Under the pieces are notes generated by a model, which ran no database searches, was not told the DNA's origin, and saw only the letters and a list, made by a program, of their open reading frames with translations. A DNA stretch of 38,553 nt from Allosalinactinospora lopnorensis. GTDB taxonomy: Bacteria; Actinomycetota; Actinomycetes; Streptosporangiales; Streptosporangiaceae. Both the position numbers and the translations under genes were made by a program. The stretch lies in assembly GCF_000981225.1 (NCBI RefSeq), contig NZ_LAJC01000060.1:1-38553 (forward strand), written 5' to 3'. Shown here piece by piece: positions 8,213 through 16,926 of this stretch (position 1 is the first letter of the stretch; every line of letters starts with the position of its first letter).

Positions 8213-11200
8213 TCAGTCGTCGTAGAAGACCCGCTCCATCACCGTCCGCGCCCGGCGGGTGGTCTGTCGGTAGTCCTGCAGTAGCTGCTCGGCGGCGCCG
8301 CCGCCCTCCTCATGGCTCTGGTAGCCCAGGGCACCCGCGAGAACGGCCCGCTCCCGCAGGTCGGTGGGGATGGAGTCGCCGCCCTTGCCGCGGACCAGCA
8401 TGATCGCCCCCCGCACCCGGGCGGCCATCCGCCAGGACGCCTCCAGCACGGCCGCGTCCTCCTCGCTGATCAGCCCTTCCGCGACAGCGGCCCCCAGGGC
8501 GCGGAGCGTGCCGGTGGTCCGCAGCTCGGGGAACCGGTGCGCGTGGCGCAACTGGATCAGCTGCACCACCCACTCCACGTCGGAGAGTCCGCCGCGGCCC
8601 AGTTTGGTGTGCAATGCGGGATCCGCGCCGCGCGGCAGCCGCTCGGCCTCCATCCGCGCCTTGAGGCGGCGGATCTCGCGGACCGCGGCGTCGTCCACGC
8701 CGCCCTCGGGGTAGCGGAGAGAGGCGACGAGAGTGGTGAAGCGCGCGCCGAGTTCGGTGTCACCGGCCACCGGCGCCGCACGCAGCAGCGCCTGACTCTC
8801 CCAGGTCGACGACCAGCGGCGATAGTAGGTGGCATAGGAGTCCAGGGTGCGCACCAGCGGCCCGTTCTTGCCTTCGGGGCGCAGATCGGCGTCCATGCGC
8901 AAGGGCGGGTCGGCGGCCGGCATCTCCAGCAGCCGGCGCACCTCGTGGACCACCGCGTTCGCCGCGCTGCTGGCCTTGGCGAGGTCGGTTCCGGGCAGCG
9001 GATCGTGCACGAACATCACGTCGGCGTCGCTGGCGTAGGAGAGCTCGTTGCCGCCGAAGCGCCCCATCGCGATCACGCACAGCCGGGTGCACGGTTCCTC
9101 ACCGGACTCCTCCGCGACGCGCTCGCGGGCCGTGCGCAGCGCCGCGTCGATGGTGACCGCGGAGATGGCGGTGAGAGCGTCGCCCACCTCGCCGATGTCG
9201 GCGATCCCGAGCAGGTCGGCGGCCGCGGTACGGAACAGTTCGCGGCGGCGCAGCGCGCGCACGGCGGCGACCGCGTTCTCCGCCGAACCGTGCCGCCGCA
9301 GTGCGGCGTCGGCCTCCGTCGAGAGCCCCGAGGCGGGACGCCGGGCCAGATCGGCGTCATCGGCGAGCATGGCCACGGCCTCTGGGGCGCGCAGCAGCAG
9401 ATCGGTGGCGTACCGGCTGGTGCCCAGTAACGACGCCATGCGCTCGGCCACCCGGACGTCGTCGCGGAGCAGCCGCAGGTACCACGGCGTCGTCCCCAGC
9501 TCCTCGCTCACCTGGCGGAACCCCAGGAGGCCGGCGTCGGGCCGCGGTGCGTCGGAGAACCAGCCGAGCATCACCGGGAGCAGCGTGCGCTGTATGGACG
9601 CGCGGCGGGAGAGTCCGCTGGTGAGTGCCTCCAGGTGGCGCAGCGCTCCCGCCGGGTCCTCGAACCCGAGTGCTTCCAGCCGCTCGCCGGCCTGCTCCGG
9701 GGTGAGCCGGGCCTCATCGCCGGGCAGCCGTGCGACGGCGTGCAGCAGCGGCCGGTAGAAGAGCTTCTCGTGCAGCCGCCGCACCTCCGCGGCCACCCGC
9801 CGCCATTCCGTGGTCAGCCCGGCGACCGGGTCGGAGGTGAACCCCAGAGCGCGGCCCAGCCGGCGCAGCTGGGCATGGCCGTCCGCGGAGTCCGGGCCGG
9901 GCAGCAGGTGGGTCCGGCGCAGCCGCTGCAACTGGAGCAGGTGCTCCACGCGGCGCAGGAAGCGGTAGGCACCGGACAGCCCGGCCGCGTCCTCCCGGCC
10001 GACGTAACCGCCCGCGGACAGCGCGCCCAGAGCTTCGAGCGTGTTACCGGAGCGCAGGGTCCTGTCGCTGCGGCCGTGGACGAGCTGGAGCAGCTGTACG
10101 GAGAACTCGATGTCGCGCAGACCGCCCGGCCCCAGTTTGATCTCCCGATCGGCGGTGCCGGCGGGGATGTGCGCCACCACCCGGCGGCGCATGGCCTGGA
10201 CCTCCTCCACGAAGTGCGGCCGGCTCGCCGCCTCCCAGACCAACGGGGCGATCGCCGCGATGTAGGCGGCGCCGAGCTCGCTGTCCCCGGCGACCGGACG
10301 GGCCTTGAGGAGCGCCTGGAACTCCCACGTCTTGGCCCAGCGCTTGTAATAGGCGACGTGCCCGGAAAGCGGGCGCACGAGAGGGCCGTTCTTGCCTTCG
10401 GGGCGCAGTGCCGCGTCGACCTCCCAGAGCACGCCCTCGCCGTCGGTCTCCGACGGAACGCGCATCATGGCCGCCGCCAGCCGCGCGGCGGCGCGCATCG
10501 CGGCCTGCTCGTCCGGGGCGTCCTCGGTGGGCTCGGCCACGAAGACGACATCGACGTCGCTGACGTAGTTGAGTTCCCGCCCGCCGCACTTGCCCATGCC
10601 GATCACGGCGAGCCGGCACAGCGCCGCGTCCTCGGGCGCCTGCGCGCGGGCGATCGCCAGCGCGGCGTCCAGTATCGCCGCGGCCAGATCCGCGAGTTCG
10701 GCGGACGTCGTATCGAGGTCGCCGGCCCCGGTGAGATCGCGCCCCGCCAACCGGAGCACGCGGCGGCGATAGGCGACGCGCAGGGCGTGTGCCGCCTCTT
10801 CGAGCGTGCCGTCTTCGGCCGCGGCCACGGGCGCGGCGGCGAGGGGATCGGCGCCCACCGCGCGCATCAGCCCGGCGCGCAGCTCGGAGGCGCCGGGAGA
10901 GGACTCCGTTTCGGGTCCGCGCAGCTCCCGCCAGTCGGCCGGATGGCGGACCAGGTGGTCGGTGAGCGCCGTGCTCGCGCCGAGCACCCGGGCCAGCCGG
11001 GTCCGCAGACCGGGATCGTCGCGCAGCGCCGCGCGGAGCTCGTCCGGCTCGGGGGCGTGTTCCAGCAGCCGGACCAGGCCGAGAAGGGCGAGATCGGGAT
11101 CCGCGGCGCCGCCGAGCGCGTCGATGACCTCCCCGTGTCTCTCGAAGGAGAGCCCCGCCTCGCGCATCAGGAGCGCCGCACGCTCGCCATCGCCGAATCC

Positions 11201-11227
11201 GCGTCGTGCCAGCGCACCCGTTGTCAT
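8213..11227 (-). CDS. glnE: Bifunctional GS adenylyltransferase/deadenylase
   Basis: GlnE reversibly adenylylates a tyrosine of glutamine synthetase and so turns GS activity down or up with nitrogen status. At 1004 residues it has the usual length for the family. The two nucleotidyltransferase halves are both visible. The N-terminal adenylyl-removing domain has GGRELNYVSDVDVVFV (about 215-230), and the C-terminal adenylylating domain has GGNELSYASDADVMFV (about 722-737). Each is followed by a DLRPEGKNGPLVR or ALRPEGKNGPLVR loop. The ATG at 11227, with GGACGG upstream, is preferred over an open upstream extension lacking family-like sequence. Its likely substrate, GlnA with Tyr402, is encoded 16.6 kb away in this window. 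All catalytic Asp residues appear intact. Confidence 0.95.
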   Translation of the reverse strand: MTTGALARRGFGDGERAALLMREAGLSFERHGEVIDALGGAADPDLALLGLVRLLEHAPEPDELRAALRDDPGLRTRLARVLGASTALTDHLVRHPADWRELRGPETESSPGASELRAGLMRAVGADPLAAAPVAAAEDGTLEEAAHALRVAYRRRVLRLAGRDLTGAGDLDTTSAELADLAAAILDAALAIARAQAPEDAALCRLAVIGMGKCGGRELNYVSDVDVVFVAEPTEDAPDEQAAMRAAARLAAAMMRVPSETDGEGVLWEVDAALRPEGKNGPLVRPLSGHVAYYKRWAKTWEFQALLKARPVAGDSELGAAYIAAIAPLVWEAASRPHFVEEVQAMRRRVVAHIPAGTADREIKLGPGGLRDIEFSVQLLQLVHGRSDRTLRSGNTLEALGALSAGGYVGREDAAGLSGAYRFLRRVEHLLQLQRLRRTHLLPGPDSADGHAQLRRLGRALGFTSDPVAGLTTEWRRVAAEVRRLHEKLFYRPLLHAVARLPGDEARLTPEQAGERLEALGFEDPAGALRHLEALTSGLSRRASIQRTLLPVMLGWFSDAPRPDAGLLGFRQVSEELGTTPWYLRLLRDDVRVAERMASLLGTSRYATDLLLRAPEAVAMLADDADLARRPASGLSTEADAALRRHGSAENAVAAVRALRRRELFRTAAADLLGIADIGEVGDALTAISAVTIDAALRTARERVAEESGEEPCTRLCVIAMGRFGGNELSYASDADVMFVHDPLPGTDLAKASSAANAVVHEVRRLLEMPAADPPLRMDADLRPEGKNGPLVRTLDSYATYYRRWSSTWESQALLRAAPVAGDTELGARFTTLVASLRYPEGGVDDAAVREIRRLKARMEAERLPRGADPALHTKLGRGGLSDVEWVVQLIQLRHAHRFPELRTTGTLRALGAAVAEGLISEEDAAVLEASWRMAARVRGAIMLVRGKGGDSIPTDLRERAVLAGALGYQSHEEGGGAAEQLLQDYRQTTRRARTVMERVFYDD

Positions 11228-11531
11228 CGTGAATCCGTCCCGAGTCACCACGCCACTTACCGTAGTCGGTCGCTTCGCTGGTCGGCAGGCTCCTCCGCCC
11301 TCTGGCGCCCCGCTGCGCCGGACAGGCCGCCATCCGGCCGGGCCGCGAAGCGGGCTCCGCTCCGCTCGCGGATATGACCGGATGTGGCCATGTCCCATCG
11401 CTCCCCTATGTCCGGAATCCACCGCCCTGCAGGCTGATGCGACCGCGGCCGGGCCACCCCCCACGGCCCGGACAACCCAGTGGCCGGGGACCCGCGGCCC
11501 CCTAACCGGCCACAGAACCGGAGGGAGCCCC
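11228..11531. other. glnE/PLC divergent intergenic region
   Basis: A 304-base spacer between glnE and the secreted phospholipase-like gene. It contains an imperfect GC hairpin (11343-11371, CCGCG-A-AGCGG pairing with CCGCT-CGCGG) and a ribosome site (GGAGGGAGC) just before the PLC start. No gene or recognisable operator was found. Confidence 0.5.
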
Positions 11532-13058
11532 ATGAGACTGCCTCACCACGGCCGCACGCGTCGGCGGCGGGATCCCCGCGGCGGAAGCCCGGAGCGCTCG
11601 TTGCGGGCGGTGTCGGTCGCCATCGTCGCGGTGCTGATGATCGTACTGCTTCCCGCGACCCCCGCCTGGGCGGACGCTCGGCACAGCCAGAACCTCGGCG
11701 ACACGAGCCATCCGGACTGGATGAGTCTGGTTCCCGACGACACCGACCTGGCGGCGCTGTCGATACCGGGAACGCACGACACGATGGCCCGAGGTGTCAC
11801 CCCCGCCGCCAACACCCAGGACAGCGGTCTGCCCGAGCAGCTCGGCGCCGGTATCCGCGCGCTGGACATCCGGGCGCGTCACCACAGGGACGTCTTTCCC
11901 ATCCACCACGGCAGGGTGTACCTGAACGCCAACTTCACCGATGTGCTGCGCGACACAACGGACTTCCTCAAGGAGCACCCCACCGAGACCGTACTGATGC
12001 GGCTCAAGGAGGAGTACCGGGCGGAGGAGAACACCCGGAGCTTCGCCGAGACCCTGGAGTGGTACCTCAACGACAATCCCGACACCGCCGATCTGGCACG
12101 CGAGCACCTGTGGAGCCCGGGCGGCGACGGCCGGCGGATCCCCACGCTGGGCGAGGCGCGCGGCAAGATCGTGCTTCTGCAGGACTTCAACGGCGACGGC
12201 GCGGTCTACGGTCCGAGGTGGGGCGGCCCGGCGATGGACATCCAAGACGAGTACCGGGTCCCCACGATCTTCGACATCGACGACAAATGGCACAAGGCCA
12301 GGGCGCACTTCGAGAAGACGGGGTCGGGCGACTCCGAGGCGCTCTCCGTCAACTTCCTCAGCGGAGCGGGCGTCGGAGCCTACCCCAAAGAGGTGGCCAG
12401 GGGCGTGCTCGGACTGAGAGGGGTCAACGACTTCGCGCTGCAGTACCTGTTCGAACGCAATGTGAGCCGCACCGGAGTCGTCATGATGGACTACCCCGGC
12501 GCCGGCCTGGTCGACGCCGTCGTCGCCCACAACTTCCGCCTGGCCGGTGCCGATACCGACGTCTCGGCCGGTTACGGCCGGATGCTCGGCAACATCGCCC
12601 ACAGCGCTGAAGGCGGCGGGGACGGCGCCGCGCGGGAACGCGGCCGGCGGCTGCTGGATTTCCTCGACCATGTCCTGCCCGATCGGAACTGGCACCTCCT
12701 CGTCTGGCGCGGCGACTTCAGGTACAACGTCGCCTACTCCGGGCTGTACGCCCGGACCCCGGATGTCGGGGGGTACCGCTATGCCGCGTTCACCAGCGCG
12801 AACGGCGGCAGTGGCATCAGCGAGGAGGAACTGGGGGCGTTCGTCGACGCCGAGGTCGAAAAGCTGTCCGGCGGCGTCGGGGAACGGACCGAGCAGCTCG
12901 TGGCGAAGGCGCGCGAGAGCTTTCCCGGCCACCAGTGGAGCGCCGCGGTCAAGCGCGAGCCAGGCGGTTTCGGCAACTGGGCCGTGTACTCGCAAGGTAC
13001 CAGTTATCTGACCTGGGAAAGTGGCTACGGCCATCTGGTGTGGGGCTACGCCGGCTGA
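11532..13058 (+). CDS. Secreted PI-PLC X-domain phosphodiesterase
   Basis: 508 residues, ATG after GGAGGGAGCCCC. An Arg-rich n-region and a hydrophobic helix (about 26-42) ending TPAWA form an export signal, with likely cleavage near residue 47. The mature N-terminal domain has phosphatidylinositol-specific phospholipase C features: SIPGTHDTM (His82), IRALDIR (108-114), PIHHG (His125/126) and a later LLQDF strand. The two catalytic histidines expected of a bacterial PI-PLC are therefore present. Residues beyond about 350 form a C-terminal region I do not recognise (WHLLVWRGDFRYNVAYSGLY and similar). The substrate could be PI, a GPI-like lipid or another phosphodiester. It is monocistronic with a strong terminator. 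Confidence 0.85.
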   Translation: MRLPHHGRTRRRRDPRGGSPERSLRAVSVAIVAVLMIVLLPATPAWADARHSQNLGDTSHPDWMSLVPDDTDLAALSIPGTHDTMARGVTPAANTQDSGLPEQLGAGIRALDIRARHHRDVFPIHHGRVYLNANFTDVLRDTTDFLKEHPTETVLMRLKEEYRAEENTRSFAETLEWYLNDNPDTADLAREHLWSPGGDGRRIPTLGEARGKIVLLQDFNGDGAVYGPRWGGPAMDIQDEYRVPTIFDIDDKWHKARAHFEKTGSGDSEALSVNFLSGAGVGAYPKEVARGVLGLRGVNDFALQYLFERNVSRTGVVMMDYPGAGLVDAVVAHNFRLAGADTDVSAGYGRMLGNIAHSAEGGGDGAARERGRRLLDFLDHVLPDRNWHLLVWRGDFRYNVAYSGLYARTPDVGGYRYAAFTSANGGSGISEEELGAFVDAEVEKLSGGVGERTEQLVAKARESFPGHQWSAAVKREPGGFGNWAVYSQGTSYLTWESGYGHLVWGYAG

Positions 13059-13149
13059 GCGCCTGATCCGGGCACTTCCCGGCGCCGGCGCGCTCCACGG
13101 GCAGTGTCCTGCGGGTCCCGGAGGACGGCGATACCCGCCCGGAGAACGC

Positions 13150-13190
13150 GGGAGCCATCGGCGGCGCCTGGTCGGCCGCCGATGGCTCCC
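13150..13190 (+). terminator. Strong intrinsic-type hairpin after the PLC gene
   Basis: GGGAGCCATCGGCGG and CCGCCGATGGCTCCC form a perfect 15-bp stem around an 11-base loop, about 90 bases past the PLC stop. It lacks a T-tract, which is common for actinomycete terminators. Confidence 0.75.
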
Positions 13191-13255
13191 CGGCACAGCG
13201 AGTGCGCCCGATGGGCGACGAGCATGTGTCGGTGCGGGTCCGAAGAACCGCGCTC

Positions 13256-13384
13256 TTAGATGTCGCAGAACTGATGCAAAAGAGCCCTGACTTGCACGAT
13301 ATTGGGATGTTCAGTGGACTGGTGCACATCGCCGAATGCCACCTTGGCAATCCAGGCTGCGGGGAATGACCGCAGCCGGATGGG
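13256..13384 (-). pseudogene. Coding-like fragment of unknown gene after LysR
   Basis: Directly after the LysR stop codon, and in the same frame, 42 sense codons run to a TAA. They contain WIAKVAFGDVHQSTEHPN and end VRALLHQFCDI. Composition and residue pattern look like the C-terminus of a real protein rather than noise, but there is no start codon or body, and I cannot name the family. It is probably the leftover end of a gene deleted when the island boundary formed. The rest of the 326-base gap after the PLC gene holds only the terminator. Confidence 0.35.
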
Positions 13385-14284
13385 CTATGCGGTGCTGTTT
13401 GCGTGCAGAACGGTGGCACGGAACGATGCCACCAGGGGCCGCAGATCGACTCGGTGCCATGCGGCCCACAGTTGGACGCATGTGCCGTGCCAGGGAAGCT
13501 CACGCACCGCGACCTCCTCAGTGGTGGCGCGGACCATGCTCTTTTGCACGAGCGCGAGCCCGAGTCCGCAAGCAACCAGGCCGAGCGCGGTGAGTGGTTC
13601 GGCGGCATCGAGGCGGATGTCGGGTGTGAAGCCGGCTGCCGCGCAGGAGGCGACGAACGTGTCGCGCCAGGTGGGATCCTGGGCATTCTCGACTGCGATC
13701 CACGGCTGACCGTCGAGGTCCCTGGCGGTCACCTTTTCCTGGTCGGCGAGTGGATGCCCCGCGGGCAGGACGAGGAGCAACGGGTCCTGGAGCAATGGTC
13801 GGGCCAGTAGGTCAGGGTCATCCGCGGGCGGGGGTTCATGCACGAGCGCGATGTCCAGACTGCGTTGCCGCAGGCCCTCAAACTGCTCGGCCGGGGGCAG
13901 GTTGTACAGGGCGATGTGGACGCCGGGGCGTTCGTCGTGCAGGGCGCGTAGCGCGCCGGGCAGTATGCCGGTGTGCATGGCGTCGGCGACGTAGCCGATG
14001 CACAGGCCGCCCTCTTCTCCGCGGCCCAGCCGGAGGCCCAGGTTCTCCAGACGGTCGGCATGCCGCAGTAGCGCACAGGCTTCGGCCAGGAAGACCTGGC
14101 CGTCCCGGGTGAGCCGGATTCGTTGCTGGCTGCGCTCGAACAGGGCCAGGCCCAGGTTCTTTTCGAGCTGTGCGATTTGCCGGCTGAGCGGCGACTGAGA
14201 GATGTGCAGCCGTTCGGCGGCTTGACCGACGTGTTCGGTCTCGGCGACGGCTACGAAGTAACGGAGTTGTCGCAGGTCAAGCAT
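13385..14284 (-). CDS. LysR-family transcriptional regulator
   Basis: 299 residues if started at the ATG giving MLDLRQLRYFVAVAETEH, the normal LysR start; a TTG seven codons earlier is possible. The winged helix-turn-helix spans about 3-60 (QAAERLHISQSPLSRQIAQL), followed by a periplasmic-binding-protein-like effector domain (about 88-295) with the LLLVLPAGHPLAD signature. It is divergent from an aldo/keto reductase, and the 147-base spacer contains a near-ideal palindrome. It therefore very likely controls the reductase/SRPBCC operon and itself, in response to an unknown small molecule. Confidence 0.9.
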   Translation of the reverse strand: MLDLRQLRYFVAVAETEHVGQAAERLHISQSPLSRQIAQLEKNLGLALFERSQQRIRLTRDGQVFLAEACALLRHADRLENLGLRLGRGEEGGLCIGYVADAMHTGILPGALRALHDERPGVHIALYNLPPAEQFEGLRQRSLDIALVHEPPPADDPDLLARPLLQDPLLLVLPAGHPLADQEKVTARDLDGQPWIAVENAQDPTWRDTFVASCAAAGFTPDIRLDAAEPLTALGLVACGLGLALVQKSMVRATTEEVAVRELPWHGTCVQLWAAWHRVDLRPLVASFRATVLHANSTA

Positions 14285-14308
14285 GCAAGACCTCAAATGA
14301 CTCAAGTA

Positions 14309-14329
14309 TGTCCAAGCAAGTCTTGGACA
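14309..14329. promoter_or_regulatory. LysR operator candidate
   Basis: TGTCCAAG-N5-CTTGGACA is a perfect 8-bp inverted repeat in the LysR/aldo-keto reductase spacer. Its right arm contains TTGGAC, which can serve as a -35 with TAGCCT 18 bases downstream. A regulator bound here would sit on the plus-strand promoter. Confidence 0.6.
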
Positions 14330-14431
14330 GTCTCAGGTGTCGATCCTAGCCTCGAACGCGTCAGACCGACGGACAGCGTACACGTCGTAGCGAGCAAATC
14401 CGTCGCAGCTCGTACAGCAAGGATCCGCATC

Positions 14432-15442
14432 ATGTCCATCAAGTCCTTCCTGCCCGGCCGCCTGGGCTTCGGCACCGCGCCGCTGGGCAACATGTTCCGA
14501 GCCATTCCCGACGAGGAGGCCTCAGCCACCGTGGAGGCCGCCTGGGACAGCGGCATCCGCTACTTCGACACCGCCCCCTTCTACGGCGCGGGCCTCTCCG
14601 AGATGCGGCTGGGTGACGTGCTGGCCGACCGTCCTCGCGACGAGTTCGTCCTGAGCACCAAGGTCGGCCGCGTCATCCTCGACGAGATCGAGGACCCCTC
14701 TGGCCGCGACCTGGGCGAGAAGGGCGGGCTGTTCGAACACGGCCGCCCCAACAAGATGGTCAACGACTACTCGGCCGACGCCACGTCGCGCTCCATCGAG
14801 GACAGCCTCAAGCGGCTGAAGACGGACCGCCTGGACATCGTGTGGGTGCACGACGTCGCGCAGGACTTCTACGGCGATGAATGGCTGGCCGCGTACGAGA
14901 CCGCCCGCACCGGCGCCTTCCGCGTCCTGCAGAGGTTGCGCGACGAAGGCGTCATCAAGGCGTGGGGCCTTGGTGTCAACCGGGTCGAGCCGCTGGAGCT
15001 GACGCTGGACCTCGAGGAGCCGAAGCCGGACGCGTTCCTCCTCGCCGGCCGCTACACGCTCCTTGACCACGAGCGCGCGCTGCAGCGGCTGCTGCCGGCC
15101 GCCGAGACCCAGAACGTCGACATCGTCGTCGGCGGGCCGTACAGCTCCGGCGTCCTGGCCGGCGGCCAGCACTTCGAGTACCAGAAGGCCCCCGCCCCGG
15201 TCATCACCAAGGTGGAGCGCATCAAGGCACTCGCAGGGCAGCACGATGTGGGCATCAAGGCAGCAGCGCTGCAGTTCTCCCTCGCTCACCCCGCGGTCGC
15301 CGCGGCCATACCCGGTGCCTCCCGGCCGAGCCGCATCGCCGAGGACCTCGCCGCGCTCGGCGAGAGGGGCCCGGCGGCCTTCTGGACGGCACTGCGCGAG
15401 GAGGGCCTGATCGTTCCGGACGCCCCCGTACCCACCGCCTGA
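14432..15442 (+). CDS. Aldo/keto reductase
   Basis: NAD(P)H-dependent oxidoreductase of the aldo/keto reductase (TIM barrel) superfamily, 336 residues, ATG after AAGGATC. The catalytic tetrad is complete: Asp46 and Tyr51 (YFDTAPFYG), Lys77 (LSTKVG) and His140 (VWVHDV). Overall it resembles the D-threo-aldose 1-dehydrogenase / pyridoxal 4-dehydrogenase branch, which acts on sugars or aldehydes; the substrate is not predictable from this alone. It forms an apparent two-gene operon with the SRPBCC gene 29 bases downstream, under the divergent LysR regulator. Confidence 0.9.
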   Translation: MSIKSFLPGRLGFGTAPLGNMFRAIPDEEASATVEAAWDSGIRYFDTAPFYGAGLSEMRLGDVLADRPRDEFVLSTKVGRVILDEIEDPSGRDLGEKGGLFEHGRPNKMVNDYSADATSRSIEDSLKRLKTDRLDIVWVHDVAQDFYGDEWLAAYETARTGAFRVLQRLRDEGVIKAWGLGVNRVEPLELTLDLEEPKPDAFLLAGRYTLLDHERALQRLLPAAETQNVDIVVGGPYSSGVLAGGQHFEYQKAPAPVITKVERIKALAGQHDVGIKAAALQFSLAHPAVAAAIPGASRPSRIAEDLAALGERGPAAFWTALREEGLIVPDAPVPTA

Positions 15443-15471
15443 CCTCCACCTCACCTGTTCAGGAGACGACC

Positions 15472-15885
15472 ATGGCAACTACGACCGCGACCATCGACAT
15501 CCCCGTGTCCGCCCACCGTGTCTGGCAGCTCATGGGCGGCTTCGGGTCCCTGCCCGACTGGCTGCCCTACATTCCCGCGAGCACGCTCAGCGACGGCGGC
15601 CGCGTCCGCAGCCTCACCAACGAGGAGGGCGGCGTCATCGTCGAACGCCTCGAGAAGTTCGACAACGACGGGCGCACGTACAGCTACTCCATTCTCCAGG
15701 CCCCCTTCCCTGTCACCGGCTATCGCTCCACCCTGACCGTGCACGAGGTGTCCGACGGACAGAGCCGTGTGGAGTGGTCGGGCACCTTCACACCGGCAGG
15801 GGCAAGCGAAGAAGAAGCGGTCACCCTGTTCCACGGCATCTACACCGAGGGCCTGGCCGCACTGGAGAAGACACTCGGCGCGTGA
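15472..15885 (+). CDS. SRPBCC-family protein (polyketide cyclase/MxaD-like)
   Basis: 137 residues with a helix-grip (START/Bet v1-like) fold. The N-terminal strand TATIDIPVSAHRVWQLMGGF, the W-P-Y segment (LPDWLPYIP) and the RVEWSGTFTPAG strand are typical of the family. A hydrophobic cavity binds small lipids, aromatic or polyketide-like ligands; many members are of unknown function. GGAGACG precedes the ATG. It lies 29 bases after the aldo/keto reductase and is probably cotranscribed, so it may bind or transform the same ligand. Confidence 0.85.
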   Translation: MATTTATIDIPVSAHRVWQLMGGFGSLPDWLPYIPASTLSDGGRVRSLTNEEGGVIVERLEKFDNDGRTYSYSILQAPFPVTGYRSTLTVHEVSDGQSRVEWSGTFTPAGASEEEAVTLFHGIYTEGLAALEKTLGA

Positions 15886-15973
15886 ACACGGGCACGGTGC
15901 TGGGCGGCGTCGTCCGGCTTCGCATGGTGCCCAATCGGCGTCAACCGACCCACAGGGCGGAGCCTTAGGGGTC

Positions 15974-16215
15974 CGCATCCTTCTCATGGTGGACGAGTTG
16001 GTCGCCAACGCCGTCGAACACGGTCGGGACCTCGTGAGCCTGCGGCAGCGCCTGCGCGGTGGGCGCACAGTAATCTGCGAAGTCGGCGACGCCGGCGGCG
16101 AGCTGCCCCGTCGCAGCGACAGCGGCCCTGCAGCGGAGTCCGGCCGGGGACTGCTGCTCGTGCACGCGCTCGCTGAAGCAAACCGGGGCCCCGTGACTTC
16201 GGGGCGCCGCTCAAA
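15974..16215 (+). pseudogene. RsbW-like anti-sigma/HATPase remnant
   Basis: About 80 codons resemble the ATP-binding core of actinomycete RsbW-like serine kinases: VDELVANAVEHGRD (the N-box helix), a RTVICEVGDAGGELP strand-loop and SGRGLLLVHALAEA (the G2 box). The N-terminal strand that should precede it, and a proper C-terminus, are missing, and the frame runs on into unstructured sequence. It is best read as a broken gene; a short functional ATP-binding peptide from the ATG at 15986 cannot be excluded. Confidence 0.55.
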
Positions 16216-16461
16216 ACGCTCGGCGCCCAGGCGTGACAAGGAGCTGTCGAACTCCCGCCTGGACGCGACCCGCGGGTTGGCCGGAGACCGGATGAAAACC
16301 CTGTCGGATCGCCAACCGCACCTCCGTCAGTGCCTGCGCGATCGTCGTAGCTGGTCAGGTACGAGAAGTGCGCGGCTGGCCGGGGCCTTCAGGGGTCGCT
16401 CAGCTGACGGTCAGCCCGCGGCGGAGTCCGGCGACGCCTATTACGCCGAAACAACAGTGAT

Positions 16462-16492
16462 ACAGCGAAGGAGACCGCCACATGGACATGCC
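16462..16492 (+). repeat. Leader repeat, copy 1
   Basis: The 16 bases ACAGCGAAGGAGACCG (16462-16477), then the start codon and CATGCCCTCGA, recur almost exactly at 25352-25382 before the MBL-fold gene. The copies differ by a 2-base indel just before the ATG and by one codon. Confidence 0.7.
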
Positions 16493-16850
16493 CTCGATCC
16501 CGGCCGCTCCCCGCACCCCCGAAGAGGTCTTCGCCGACCATGGGCGCCGGCTCGGTGCGGGAGATCTGGACAGCATCAGTGCCAACTACGCAGACGATGC
16601 TGTCTTCATTACGCCCGACGGCATCCTGCGGGGCAGGGAAAGCATCAAGAAGGGCATCGGCGCCCTGCTGGCCGACCTGCCCGATGCTGACTGGGAGTTG
16701 AAGCCGCAGTTCGCCGGGGAGGTGCTATTCCTGGAGTGGTCGGCCACCAGCCCCACGGCGCACGTGGAGGATGGCGTCGACACCTTCGTCTTCCGGGATG
16801 GCTTCATCCAGGCGCAGACCGTCCGGTACACCCTGGTCACCGGCGATTGA
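16482..16850 (+). CDS. NTF2-like (SnoaL/DUF4440-type) protein
   Basis: 122 residues, ATG after a strong AAGGAG. The pattern ADHGRRLGAGDLDSISANYA, then DDAVFITPDGILRGRESI and a final FRDGFIQAQTVRYTLV strand, fits the cone-shaped NTF2-like fold used by ketosteroid-isomerase-related and SnoaL-like proteins. Catalytic residues cannot be assigned. Its ribosome-site leader and first codons nearly duplicate those of the MBL-fold gene at 25370, which suggests the two were once linked or that the leader was copied. The roughly 240 bases before it hold no other gene that I can see. Confidence 0.75.
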   Translation: MDMPSIPAAPRTPEEVFADHGRRLGAGDLDSISANYADDAVFITPDGILRGRESIKKGIGALLADLPDADWELKPQFAGEVLFLEWSATSPTAHVEDGVDTFVFRDGFIQAQTVRYTLVTGD

Positions 16851-16926
16851 CCAATGGGTTTGTCACCCCACGGGTCCGGCTGTGCCCGCTCCCGAACTGC
16901 CGAAGGCCCGGCTGAAGCAACGGTGG

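Noticed and set aside
9635-11377. Plus-strand open frame of 580 codons (and another at 8312-9430) opposite glnE
   Set aside because: Antisense of glnE with Arg/Gly/Glu-rich non-protein-like composition; glnE motifs are unambiguous on the minus strand.
11228-11533. About 100-codon N-terminal extension of glnE
   Set aside because: The extension is Pro/Arg-rich without family similarity, overlaps the divergent promoter region, and ends before an ATG with a plausible ribosome site giving the normal GlnE length.
11502-13196. Minus-strand 564-codon frame opposite the PLC gene
   Set aside because: The PI-PLC histidine motifs and signal peptide are on the plus strand; the opposite frame lacks any recognisable domain.
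15472-15885. A polyketide biosynthetic cluster suggested by the SRPBCC/cyclase-like and SnoaL-like proteins
   Set aside because: No ketosynthase, acyl carrier protein or tailoring genes are nearby; both folds are common outside polyketide biosynthesis.
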